DNA from: Silurus meridionalis
Lineage: Eukaryota > Chordata > Actinopteri > Siluriformes > Siluridae
Length of the DNA: 64,000 nucleotides
Reading direction: 5' to 3'
NCBI RefSeq assembly: GCF_014805685.1
Contig: NC_060891.1
Location: forward strand, 3,263,001-3,327,000
Below, piece after piece: positions 45,969 through 57,640 of this stretch. Below the pieces are notes generated by a model. The model worked only from the letters and a program-made list of their open reading frames with translations. It was not told where the DNA came from and ran no database searches. The position numbers were made by a program, and so were the translations under genes. Position 1 is the stretch's first letter. Each line of letters begins with the position of its first letter.

Positions 45969-46149
45969 AGCAGCCTCTCTTCTGTCAGAGCTACATTCTA
46001 AACTGAACATGGATGTAAATCTGGAGTAAGAATAGCGTCCACCTTTATAAGGTAGTATGTAATTTAGGTGTCAGGTTTTTTTCCAGATGTGTTCTGAGGT
46101 AAACCAGAAAAGCCTGCTAAGAATAGACTGTTTCTATGGTAACATTGAA

Positions 46150-46275
46150 GTGGTAGACCAATGTTTATGGTGAACTTAGGTCATGAGTTCAAATCCTGGT
46201 ATCACAAAGATGTCAGGTGTATAAATCCTGAAATTGTGAGTCGCTCTGGATAAGTGGGTGTCTACCACATAATAT
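46150..46275 (+). mobile_element. Degenerate V-SINE-like relic
   Basis: A B-box-like GAGTTCAAATCCTGG, then GAGTCGCTCTGGATAAGTGG, the conserved SINE tail domain. Confidence 0.55.
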
Positions 46276-48121
46276 AATTGCTAGCTTAGCAAAACAAGTG
46301 CACCTATAAAAGTCACCTGATCTAGTGTTATTAGGTAGATTCGACAACTAGCAGTAACAGTACCAATTCAAAGCAGCTTTACCGTTACCATAGAAACAGT
46401 TTATTCTTATTAGCCTGTTCTGATTTACCAGCCAATGAAAGTTTTTTCTCTTCATTTCTCTGTAGGCAAAATTGCAAGACTTTGCAATGGAGGACAGGAA
46501 AAGTAGGGTGTAAATCACCCTGGAAAGAACCCAAGCCGAACTAACCGTGATTAACACCCTGACTCATAGCGAGTTGCTGATTTCTTGTCGACATGCTACA
46601 TTAGAAACTTTGTTAGAAGTTCTCGGTTTGTTTATGCAACCATGTGGGTTTTCTCCGGGGATCCTATTTGGGATGAATTCGTCTGCTTTGCGCATAACGT
46701 TCCACTGGAACAAAAAAAAAAAACACAGTGCAACCACAGCAAGTTGTTCAGACTTAATTTTAACAGTGCATTTTGGCGAGGAAGCATGACTTCAGGTGAA
46801 TTTTGACTGGGTGAAAGTCCACATGGGGCGTGGTTGTGTAGGGTGATCAGATGTAGGGTGTTGCTATGAAAACAAGGAATCACCAAACACCAAGCAAGCA
46901 TTTTTGCCTTGTTTTAAGAGATGAATGTAATCAAATAGGGTGTGTGGTAAGTAATGTCTGGTGTAAAAAAGTAGGTTTTTACAAGTTGCACTTTACCATC
47001 TGTCACAGAACACAGCGACAAACACGTCATTGGAGAGAGTTACATGCAAGACAAATATTCTGCAGCTTTACTGCTGACTGCATGGCTGCCTTGTATTGTT
47101 TTCTACTTGATGTTGCAACTACCATGCAATTGTTTCATTTATTCCTCAGACACTGAATGCAACGTGTCTATGAGGTGCAATTTCCAGACACAAATCTTCC
47201 TATTATAATAATAGGCTTCTTCATACACTCAAGCTCTGAAGCTCTGCTCACAGGCAACTGAGTACTTGTTATCTGATTATTTAAGTACATTTCTAGGTAG
47301 CAAAGCTTCAGAATCTTGACTTTGGTTTGATTGGTTCACTTCACTCGATCATACTCTAGGAAATTAGGAGTCACAAATCCATTTTTTGATATGTGCTTGA
47401 TTCTTAGGGAAAATTCAAGAATCCAAAGAAACTGGTTGGAACTCCATTTGCAGGACCTTCAAAATTCAAAACGATTCAAGATTTTTTATTTGGCAAAACA
47501 TAGTTATATACAGAATACAACTTGCAGTGAAACATAAACCTGATTTGCTACTCAGAAAAGTGTGCATTAGATAAAAGGGACTATATTAAAAAAATGAGAA
47601 AATATGAGAGAATATGAAAAATAAAAGAAAATAAGAGAAAATATGAGAAAATATATTTGATACTGATAATGATAAAGTGGTAGTTAATCAGACATTCTTG
47701 AAGAAATATCAGGATTCCTGATCATGAATACTTTTGGAAAAAAATCAACTAGCTAGATATTTGTATTCATACATTTTAAGTATGAAATAAAATGCGAATT
47801 AGAGCAATCAAAAGCAATCTTGGTTTAGATTTTTAAATTGATGCTGAATCTTGATTTCATTTGAGCAGAATCAAACTCCCACCAACACGTCTACCTATGC
47901 AATTTTTCTTTTTATTGTATTCCAAAAAGACCAGCCAAGGACAAATGATGCAAAACAGAAAGGATTCATTTACACACTCAGAAACTTAGAAAGATTTGGA
48001 TCAAAAGACTCTAAAAAGTGTCTCTACAAAACCTATTGGGCTTTTCGCAGTAACAATCAGCAATATCAACACAAACACAAAAAAAACACAAAAACTCTCA
48101 CAATTCGCTCTCTGAGTCAAC
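46276..48121. other. Non-coding stretch
   Basis: Includes a GAGAAAATAT-rich low-complexity run at about 47590-47665. Short ORFs only; no gene recognised. Confidence 0.45.
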
Positions 48122-48358
48122 TTTAGCAGACACACTCATCCAGAACGATGTACCAAAGTTGCTTAGAGAATGTTTTTTTACTCGTCAGACATTTTTTTTA
48201 ACAATGTTAGGAAGCTGGGGGTCAGAGCCCTTGAAGCAGGTTAAGGTTAAGGGCCTTGCTCAAGGGCCCAAATGTGTCAAATTGGCGATAATGGGACTTG
48301 AACCCTCGACCTTCAAATCAGTAACCCAAAGCCTTCACGACTGCGCTACAACTCCCCC
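48122..48358 (-). mobile_element. V-SINE-like element, reverse orientation
   Basis: On the - strand: GGGGGAGTTGTAGCGCAGTC head, B box around 48294-48311, GGGCCCTTGAGCAAGGCCCT, then the TCTGGATGAGTGTGTCTG tail domain. Confidence 0.8.
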
Positions 48359-48539
48359 AGTTTTAGCAGTACTGTATATGACTATATGACTCCGGACTCA
48401 TTAGTCCAGAGTCATACTGTATAAAAGATTTGTTTAAATTGAGATCACACACAAGAGAAAAGTCTGTAGTTTTTAGTTTAGACCTCAATAGAAATGATCA
48501 AATTATCCCAGTGTAAGGGATTTTTCTGGGCAGCTGATT

Positions 48540-48948
48540 TTTCACCTTTTCAGTCAGGTTTTTCTCCAAACTGTTACCACAAACGTGAATGCACACAATT
48601 GTACAGAATATGTTTGAGTTTTGTAGCATGACATTTTCCCTTCACTTGAACTCGGAGACCCAAAAGTGTTTCAGCATCACAATGCCTTTGTGCACAAAAC
48701 GTCGTGAAGATAAGCTTTACATGGGTTGGATTGGAAGATCCCAGGCCTCCTCAACTCACCTACATCAGTATCTGACTTTACTAACATCCGTGTAGCTGAA
48801 TGAATCTCACACAAATCTCCACAAGCAAAATCTAGAAAAGTTTTAGAAAAGTGAAGGTTATTATAACAGCAAATGGGGAATAAATGTGGATGTACAAAAA
48901 GCACAAATCTTATGGTCAGGTGTTTATAAACTTTTGTCCATATAGTGT
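48540..48948 (+). mobile_element. Tc1/mariner-derived relic
   Basis: The body starts within the family (CAAACTGTTACCACAAACG) and keeps the right end (AACTTTTGTCCATATAGTG). The left terminus is lost. Confidence 0.78.
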
Positions 48949-50115
48949 ATATAATGGTACAGTACAGATAAATGCAAGTGTTAGATTGTGCTATTCTCAG
49001 TCCTGCTAAACGCCAGATGGAAAATAAAACCACCACAGAAAGTGTATGCAGCTTTCCTGAAAGCGCTTATGAATATTTCCAAATGACCCTTTCTTGATCC
49101 AAATATACGTACCAAGGGAGCAGGTAAATATAGACATAGGAACAGGCTTGCTGTTCTGCGCTTGACTTTAAGTCATCTAGAACGAGATACTTAAGTGCTA
49201 TTAACTTAATGAACTGCTCCTTAGGCACTCAGAAACACCAGATAAGGTTTAAATGATGTCCAGAATAACTTCTCACTCTTGACAATTGAGTAATTTTTTT
49301 TTTTGCTTTTAAACATTTATAGGCATTTCGCCCCAGAATGCTGCACCTTGAACTAGCAGACCTGAGAGTAGTATACAAGCTCTCCTTTACTACGCCTCAT
49401 TCGTCGTTCCGGGAGCAAGTCCAAGTCTTTGCTGCTGACTCATGAGGGCTGCTATATCCACACTGTGGCTTTATTTCTGCTCTATTACAGGCACTTTGCG
49501 GTTCTTTTCTCGGAGGTGTGTCTGCTTCAGACGGGGTAGCGGCATAAGCAGCAAGTGCAGATCTTTTTTTTTTTTCTTTTTTTCTTTCAATACTTCAAGG
49601 GGCACATGCGCAATTTATCGTTAAACCTTCGCTCATTCTAGACAGATTTGTCTCAGTGCTTAAACTTAGGCCGGAATCGTTCCTTAAACCCTTAAGCAGG
49701 AATAACTGTGTCTTTCTGTTTAAGAGAAAACTTCATTACGAGTCGAAGCTGCTGTGTTTGATGTGTCTTTACCCACTTAATGCCAGTCATTCAACGTTAG
49801 TCGCATGGCAGTAAATATGAGGATTAAAGCCATATGGAACGTAGCTTTCATGATTACAGACTTAACGCCGTCTGAGTTACAATCAAGTTCTTACAAACCT
49901 AACGTCACACATACAGTAATTAGATACTCGACGCTGCCAAACTCTACAGATGCGCGTGTTAAACCAGGGAAATCGTCCGTCGGCCTCGCTGCAGATGGGC
50001 TTAATTTGAGACTGAAGAACTGTGAAAGTTACACATTTACATTTATATTTTCACACAGCCTGTTTTTTTATATACAATACACTCGTAGACAGTTTAAAGA
50101 AAGTTGATTTTGACG
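48949..50115. other. Non-coding stretch
   Basis: A T-rich run at 49563-49590. No supported gene; the ORF at 49805-50107 has no domain features. Confidence 0.4.
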
Positions 50116-50552
50116 TACTGTATATACACAAAAGGTTTGTGGACACCTGACTATAAGATCGTTGTGCTTTTTGAACATCCATTTCCTCATTTCGTCCCCA
50201 TTTGCTATTATAGTTATGTCCACTCTTCTGGGAAGATGACCTACTAGATTTTGTGCTAATGTAGTTATGGTGAAAAGGCCTGGGGTGCGTTCCAATTCAT
50301 CCCAAAGGTATTCAATAGAGGTCAGAGCTCTATAGCAGGCTCTCAAGAACTTCCAGTCCAACCCATATCTTCATGGGGCTGGTTTTGTGCACAGTGTCAT
50401 GCTGAAACAGGTTTGGGTCTAAAAGTTTAGGTGAAGGGAAAATTTCATGCGAATCCAAAGACAATTGTGTGCTTCCAACTTTGTGGTGATGTTTTGGTAA
50501 AAAAAAACATGGCTGGAAACTTCAGGTGTCCTAATACTTTTGTTCCTATAAA
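50116..50552 (-). mobile_element. Tc1/mariner-derived relic, both ends
   Basis: On the - strand the frame still shows SIEYLWDELER and HLPRRVD, part of a Tc1-type transposase C-terminus. Both terminal motifs are recognisable. Non-functional. Confidence 0.85.
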
Positions 50553-50736
50553 CTAAAAACTTCTAAGAAGAAAGTAGATTTTACAGTCAGTGTTACACCT
50601 CTGCTATGTCCGAATGTTTTTCCACTTTCCTAATTTGAACGTGTCTAGAGAGGGAATATTTCTAGTTATTGAAATGTGTGTAAAATGGTTACAGGAACTT
50701 GTTTAGTGAATGTGGTGGTGGAATGTGGTGGTGGGG

Positions 50737-50915
50737 AGGTGGTAGCTCAGTGGTTAAGGCATTTGACTTTGGATCGGAAGGTCACAGGTTCAAATCCCAC
50801 CACCACCACCAAGCTGCCACTGCTGGGCCCTTGAGCAAAGCCCTAAAACCATCCCTGCTCAGTTGTAAGTCGCTCTGGATAAGGGCGTCTGCCAAATGCC
50901 GCAAATGTAAATGTC
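50737..50915 (+). mobile_element. tRNA-derived V-SINE-like element
   Basis: A box GTGGTAGCTCAGTGGTTAAG, B box GGTTCAAATCC (50788-50798), then GGGCCCTTGAGCAAAGCCCT and the tail GTCGCTCTGGATAAGGGCGT. Sharper than the other copies, so perhaps younger. Confidence 0.88.
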
Positions 50916-52394
50916 TCACAACATGAAAAACAACAAGAAATTAAAAAAAAAATGTTGAGAAAGTGCTGTGAGAAACTGCATTATTCAGCTTCCAGTAATA
51001 TTTGTAGAAAGTTTTGGTTTTTATACAACATATCAATGCAATCTGAAAATTACATTCCTAACTATTTAACCCAAAAGCTGGCTAAGATTTAAAGGTGTTA
51101 TAATGCTCGTTTCTGCATCTTACTATCTACTGTTCCTCATAGACTAGTAGCAGAGACACTTAGTCTTCCCCATTGGCTGGGTGGAAAAATTAAAGCCTGT
51201 AGTTTTATCTTGGCTTGTAAATCGTTTTGGTTGTGAAACCGAATTAAATCTCTCAAAGTGCATAAAAACTTTTTCGAAGCTCCAAACTATCAGTGAAAAC
51301 AAAGACACGTTCATTATATGATGTGTTATGCAAGAGCAATTACAGCATTTTGGCAGACACCCTCATCCAGAGCAACTTAACAATTAACTCATTTATACAA
51401 CAGTTTGTTTAATCGTGTTATAAATGAATGCACTGCATTTAAAAAAAGACTATAACCATAGTAACATTCAGTTCCAGTACCATACAGAGTGAGAAAGCTA
51501 TTATAAGCATTTTCTAACCAAAGTACTGAGATAAATGGAGGATTTTTGTGTGGCGGCCGACTGATATAGTGAATATAGTGATTTTAATCGATAGGTCGAG
51601 GTCCGAGCTGTGAATTATCACTTACATATTCCACAGCATTGTTGATCTCCTGATTCTGATTAGTCAGAGGGTGTTCATTAATTTTTTCTAGTTCTGGTAC
51701 CAAGGAATTTCACAGGTATAATATTTTAATAGTTTATCATTTCCAGAGTCATAAACATATTTTATAAAGAAAGCACTAATGAAACATTGCACAAAAAAAA
51801 AAAGTGTAGCTGATGCGGTACATTTTTTGTTTTGTTTAGTTTTTTTTTATGGATAGAGTTGCTTATTATGTATTTTTAGTCACCGTGGAGTTTTGGGTGT
51901 CAGCGTTTATTTAACTGTAAAGCTGTAGCTTGATGTTTTCTGGACTTTTCTGCACGACAAGCATCATTTTTTTAAATGATCAAAATTCAAGAGAAGGAAA
52001 CAGGAGAAGTTTTCGACTGAAGTATTGTTTAGTATAGATAGCATGCTCTATAATAAATGTACATTTGTTATTGAATATTGTTAAGTTGCATTTATAAGTG
52101 AAATAAAGCAGTACATGCTCTACAGTTTATCCACTTAATTATAGCTTTAGCTTTTCCACTATGGCTCTTTTAATAGGGTCATTCCAGTTTGGCTAATATT
52201 CCAGTTTGGCTAGCAGTATGGCCAATGCAGTATGGTTTAGGTTTTCAAGTATTGCCATTCCAGTATGTCTTAGTTATTCTAGTATGTCCAGTATATTATC
52301 TTATTCCAGTATATAAGGTTTATGGATTTTGTACGTGTCTCCATTCAACAGATTTATACATTTTATAATCATTCTTATATTTTGGACTTTCATT
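50916..52394. other. Non-coding stretch with a SINE tail scrap
   Basis: GGCAGACACCCTCATCCAGA at 51352-51371 is a reverse SINE tail. Tandem-like TCCAGTTTGGCTA / CCAGTATGTC words occur at 52185-52310. No gene. Confidence 0.45.
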
Positions 52395-52935
52395 CCACCA
52401 GCTCACTGTGCTTTGAAGAAGTAGATGCCGAACTCGCAAACATCCCGAACCATCTAGAGATGTACCAGTGCCAATTGGATCCCGCTACATGTGTGGTTTT
52501 GACATTAGACCTCCTGGAGTGTTTAAAGGTTCTGGCATGGAGAAGCTGATGCTTGATCTGTGATGATCACAAATGTTGAGCTCATAAAACTAGGAGCTAC
52601 TAACCATAAAGACTGTATAAGACTGCAGAAAGAACATCACTTATAATCTTATACTCCAGTGCTCATGTTAGTTCTCTCTCCAGTGTTCTGTATTGTTGAA
52701 AGATTTATGATCAAACTCTTGATGTCACCCAAATGAGAATGGGTTCCCCTTTTGAGTCTGGTTCCTCTCAAGGTTTCTTCCTCATAACATCTAAGGGAGT
52801 TTTTCCTTGCCACAGTCGCCACGGCTGCTCATCAGGGATAAACACACACCGTTCACCTTGACTGTTGATTTCTGTAAAGCTGCTTTGAGACAATGTCTGT
52901 TGTGAAAAGTGCAATAGAAATAAACTTGACTTGAC
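52395..52935 (+). mobile_element. LINE-like 3' element, copy 2
   Basis: Shares GACTGTATAAGACTGCAGAA, TCTGGTTCCTCTCAAGG, GCTGCTTTGAGACAATGTC and the AATAGAAATAAACTTGACTT tail with 17392-17706. The start includes a short open frame (to 52549) that may be an element remnant. Confidence 0.65.
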
Positions 52936-53366
52936 TTGACTGTGCCCAAGGAACATTTGAGCGTGACATTGATCTTGGTGATCTCATATGTAGAATGTGA
53001 AGACTGGGCAGTTTTCTGTCAAAAAAAAAACAAAACACACACACAGACACACACTCAGAGCTCATAATCTCAGGCTCCAGCCCAGTGCTGTCCTTTAATT
53101 TGGAAAAAAAGGGTGTTTTACACAAATGTCAAGGAGCCTCAAAGATAATGGAGGGTGAATGTATAGATTACAGCAGCTTCCCAAATTATAGAATATATAA
53201 TTTGGTTAATTTCATTATAATTTCGTTTAATTGCCAACCTCAACTCGGGTTAAAGAGCGTACATGATGTATGGCTGTGAGGAAAAAATTCTTTTTTGAAA
53301 GCGTGTAGTTTGTGCAATGACGTTTTAAAATGACTAACTCACTAGATCCACGTAGGTTTTTGATTC

Positions 53367-53367
<1 letters not shown>
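52936..53367. other. Non-coding stretch
   Basis: Short A-rich and CACA runs near 53020-53055; otherwise nothing recognised. Confidence 0.4.

Positions 53368-53435
<68 letters not shown>
53368..53435. repeat. (GATA)n tetranucleotide array, ~17 units
   Basis: Uninterrupted GATA units, ending nine bases before a Tc1 relic. Confidence 0.97.
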
Positions 53436-53443
53436 TGTAAATA

Positions 53444-53593
53444 TACACTATATGGTCAAAAGTATTGGGACACCGGACTTTCCAAACGTTCCCAAATTAT
53501 TATCGCAAATCTGAAGGCAAACAATTGTACAGGGTGTCTTTGGATGCAGTATCATGACATTTTATCTTCACTTGAACTAGGAGATGCAAACTT
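53444..53593 (+). mobile_element. Tc1/mariner-derived relic, 5' fragment
   Basis: ACTATATGGTCAAAAGTATT and on to CTTGAACTAGGAGATGC; the rest is deleted. Confidence 0.8.
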
Positions 53594-53959
53594 TTAGCAA
53601 TAGAGTCTATGTACAGCTTGTAATATACTACGATTAATGTACAGGAAATAAATGTAAAGGTTATGGCAGTGAAAAAATTTGCATAAACTGTTGAGTAAGT
53701 ACAACAAATAAATATAAAGGCCCTGGGCAGTGTAAAAATCAGTGGAAAGTGCAATTGCATGCAATAACAACAAAAAAAATTACAAAATAATTAAAGAAAA
53801 ATGTGAAAAATTTATAAGAGATAGTAGATCTTAAAGGGCAAAATGCACAACACCACAATTTTATTTCTATAGACATTTTCCCTAAAAACATTTTTGCGAC
53901 CTGGCAGCAACTCTTCCATGGTTCTGTACTGTGTCTATCAATCAATACCAAGACCAGCT
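53594..53959. other. Non-coding stretch
   Basis: AT-rich, nothing recognised. Confidence 0.4.
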
Positions 53960-54175
53960 GTGATTATTTATCAGGACTGATGTGCTCCAAACTCTCCACA
54001 GGCATCCACAGTCGCAATCAGTCGCCACCGGCTTGCTCATCAGAGACAAACTTACTCTTATAAAGAGATTAAAAAAACGTATTCATTTTTATCACCACAT
54101 TATCTGTGTAAAGCTGCTTTGGGACAATGTTCATTGTTAAAATCACTATACAAATAAAATGAATTGAATCAATTA
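53960..54175 (+). mobile_element. LINE-like 3' element, copy 3 (tail half)
   Basis: GCTTGCTCATCAGAGACAAA, GTAAAGCTGCTTTGGGACAA and the ACTATACAAATAAAATGAAT tail, as in 17392-17706. Confidence 0.65.
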
Positions 54176-55035
54176 TTTTGTTTTGGATTTCCAATCCAGA
54201 CTTTCTCATCTCAATAAATCATCCCACCCTTACTCTCACATCATTTCTTTTCTCCACCTTACACAAAAAAAGAATCAAAATGATGTGTTTCCTCTGGCTT
54301 TTCCCTCAGAGCAGGCCACAAGATCTATTCATAGCACTAACACTTCATGATAGCACACACTGAAGATCCCGACTCTGATACAATCGGGAAAAAAATCCAT
54401 ATCGTGATTGATATGTGGTTTCAGTGCGACTGACATGTTTTGAAAGCAACTTGTACACAAGAGCGGTTTAATTCTCTCAAGTGGTCACGAGGGAGACCGA
54501 CATCTAAACTTGTTGAAGGTTTTTGGAATCAAGCCCATTGGTTTGACTTGTAAACAGATAAACACAAAGAATTCTCTGTTAGTGCAAGGCTGCATTTTCG
54601 GGCCCCTGAAAGCTTTGAGGTGCCGAAAATGAAACAGAGCGAGAGAGAAAATGTTTTAAAGGCGATTTGTCTGCAATTGTCTGTTTTTGGTTGGAATGTC
54701 ACTAACAAAGGAAGTCTGGAGTTTTATTTCTACCACCAATTGTTGAATATATACTAAAAGCCGGGCCAAAGCTGCTGGGAGGAAAAGTCTAGTAAATTGT
54801 TTGAGTTTCCTTTTTTACCCAACATTTGCCCACAAAATCTCGATGTTTTGCCACAAAATGGCCTCGTTTTAAATTTATAAACATCAGTACAAATAGCCGA
54901 GGTGTCTGCCAAAAAAACAGAGCTTCTTCTCATGTACAAGATGTTAAATTTGTCTCACCCATACACACATGGATGACAGCAGAAAACCAAAATGCTCTAT
55001 CACTATAGGTTTTGGAAAGGGTAATGGCAATGAGA

Positions 55036-55036
<1 letters not shown>
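54176..55036. other. Low-repeat non-coding stretch
   Basis: 54370-54760 has higher complexity than its neighbours and holds ATTGTCTG, CTAACAAAGG and GTAAACA words. It may be regulatory, but no direct evidence. No exon found. Confidence 0.3.
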
Positions 55037-55066
<30 letters not shown>

Positions 55067-55067
55067 G

Positions 55068-55146
<79 letters not shown>

Positions 55147-55184
55147 CTGTCTATTTGTCTGACTGCCTGTCTGTCTGTCTGTCT
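55037..55184. repeat. (CTGT)n(CTAT)n(CTGT)n tetranucleotide array
   Basis: CTGT blocks flank about 22 CTAT units. ORFs reading YLSIYLSI through it are artefacts. Confidence 0.97.
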
Positions 55185-55196
55185 TACCCCATACTA

Positions 55197-55630
55197 TACT
55201 AAATAGACAAAAGTATTGGGACATGACTTTTCCAGCCAAATGTACTTCTTCCTCAAACTGTTACCACAAATTTGGAAGCACACGATTGCATAGAATGTCT
55301 TTGGAAATGCTAAAATGAAATTCTTTTCCATTAAACTAGGAGACCCAAACCTGTTCCAGCATGACAAGCCAGCTCCATGAAGATATAATATGAAGTGCAC
55401 CTGTGCACACGAAGACAGGCTTTATATGGTTTGGAGTGAAAGATTTTAAGTAGCCAGCTATACAACCCTGAAATCAACCAAATTCAACACCTTTGGGATG
55501 AATGTGATTGCTGACTGCACACCAGGCCTTCACACCTCACCTACATCAGTATCTGACTTTAGTAACACCCTTGTGGCTGAATGAGCACAAATCTCCACAA
55601 GCAAACTAAAAAATCTAGTGGAACATCTGG
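55197..55630 (+). mobile_element. Tc1/mariner-derived relic
   Basis: AATAGACAAAAGTATTGGGA at the left through AATCTAGTGGAACATC near the right; the right terminus is lost. Confidence 0.82.
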
Positions 55631-57057
55631 AGGTCTTTCTATCTATCTGGCTAGCTAGCTAGCTTGCTGCTTATCTATGTCACAGGGCACCCAAAAGTTG
55701 CTAATTGGCCTCTTCTGCATGCACGATAATACAGAAGCCCATGGTCTTTACTGCTCTGATTCATGGTGGAGACATTAAATCCATCCCTGTGGTGGTTGAC
55801 AATGTGGGATTCAAATTCACTATTGTCCAATAACATAATAGGGTGAGTGCTTTTTTTTTTTTCTAAATGTCCATTGGCCTTAATGGCTCGAAAGCAAAAC
55901 CCCCAAAAAAAGCTTAGTATTTAGACGATTGAATTTTTATATGGACTAAAACAAAAGCACATCCATCATTTGTAGTCAAAGCAACCCTTTGAAGGAAAAT
56001 CGCCGATGTGCTGACTTTCAGATCTAAACCTGCTGAGGCTGCTGTTACAGCAATTAAACTCATCCAGGGTTAAAATAGATGCATGCAGCAGTATATCAAA
56101 TCCAAGGTCGAATCCCAAAATGGGTTACTACGATTTACCATAACCATAAGTGCCATCACTGCTATAGATGAGACCGAAAGCTCAGAAATGACGCTCTAAT
56201 TATTGTGTGCTAAGAACTGGAAAGTCTTAATTGTGGATCTGAATGGCGAACACATATTCAGTTGTGGTTGCCTAAGTGCAACACTAGCACAAAGTGAAAT
56301 TACAGAGATAACTCAAAACTCTGAAGACTTCTTTTTCATTTGATTGGTAATGCCAAGGTTTTAGATTAGCACAGTCTATGACTATCTTTTCTCGCCCTCT
56401 GCATTAACATACATATTACATGTCGATGTAAGACTCACTGTGAATAGGCAATTGTGGTAAGAAATTTTGTTTTAAAATTAGATTCACTATAGGTTTTGGA
56501 AAAGGGTTTTGGAATCTATCTATCCATCCATCCATCCATCCATCCATCCATCCATGGGATGCAAACCCATTGGGTCGAGGTGTGAAGGAAGTGCACTCAC
56601 CATTATGCTCTTATCTAACCAACTATTTATCTACTTGTATAACAGGTGACATATATTACAATTCAAAAATACTTTCTAATATTTTTATTGGCTTTACACA
56701 TCATTCACATCCACCAAATCTCGATGTCATAGCCACTTTTATCTTTTAAAAGACAGATGTTTTGAAGCCACAAAGTATTTGCTTTGCCCTTTTCTGAAGG
56801 TTAAACACTCCACTGCATTACTTAAATTAACTCCATGCATTTCTCTCAGGGTTGCCAGATTGTGCCTTTCACATTCTGACACTCTTAGTCCAATTTAAAT
56901 GAAAAGCAGCTTTGAGCTATCTAAATATTTGCAGTTGTATCCATCAGGTAATTTTGCACATAACCTTTACACTAAAAGTTTCAAGGTCGTGTAAGTCAGT
57001 GAACAACAATCGCAGATCTCAACATTTCACCTATACAAGTGCTTAGTTTGATGCACC
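55631..57057. other. Non-coding stretch
   Basis: Contains a TCCA array (56516-56555). No supported gene. Confidence 0.45.
56516..56555. repeat. (ATCC)n tetranucleotide array
   Basis: About ten units. Confidence 0.95.
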
Positions 57058-57235
57058 TTTCTGATCATTCATAGCAAAGGGAATCTAAAAAGCTTTTATG
57101 AATCAGGCATTTAATGATCAGAAGGTTGTGGGGTTCAAGTCCCTCTCAGTGTTGGGCACTTAAAAAAAGGTGCTCTATTGATGCTGCATCATGGATGACC
57201 CTGTACTCTGACCTCAATCTAGGATTGGTAAAGAA
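57058..57235 (+). repeat. Local direct repeat, left copy
   Basis: GATCATTCATAGCAAAGGGA, AAAAAGCTTTTATGAATCAG and GGTTCAAGTCCCTCTCAGTG, then a SINE-like TGCATCATGGATGACC. The second copy is about 407 bp downstream. Confidence 0.85.
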
Positions 57236-57462
57236 AGTAACTTCACAGATTGCTTCACTCTCCGTGGTGTCAAAGATCTACACAGATACTTAGAGCTACA
57301 CCAGGTTGGTCTATACTCGATTCTAAAGTAATCAAGATCCACAGTGTTTCTTGGGGTTACAGTTATGGCAATGGTTAGTTGAATGCAACTTTCATATCAT
57401 TTACCACAGGAAGAATCTAAGACGCTTGTATGGATTTAAGCCACTCTTACTCTTAATGTTCA

Positions 57463-57640
57463 GATCATTCATAGCAAAGGGAATTTAAAAAGCTTTTATG
57501 AATCAGGCATTTAATGTTTAGAAGGTTGTGGGGTTCAAGTCCCTCTCAGTGTTGGGCACCTAAACAAGGCCCTCTAGTGAAGCTGCATCATGGCTGACCT
57601 TGTACACTGACCTCAAGCTAGGATCTGTGAAGAAAGTAAT
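57463..57640 (+). repeat. Local direct repeat, right copy
   Basis: Same word order as 57058-57235 with few changes. Includes GGTTCAAGTCC, a B-box-like word, so the unit may carry a decayed SINE. Confidence 0.85.

Noticed and set aside
47851..48126. 91-codon ORF
   Set aside because: Lysine/asparagine-rich translation of AT-rich sequence with no domain or splice evidence.
50068..50361. Separate - strand protein gene
   Set aside because: Frame falls in a Tc1 relic and contains transposase-like motifs with changes.
55012..55206. Protein with YLSI repeats
   Set aside because: Pure translation of a tetranucleotide microsatellite.
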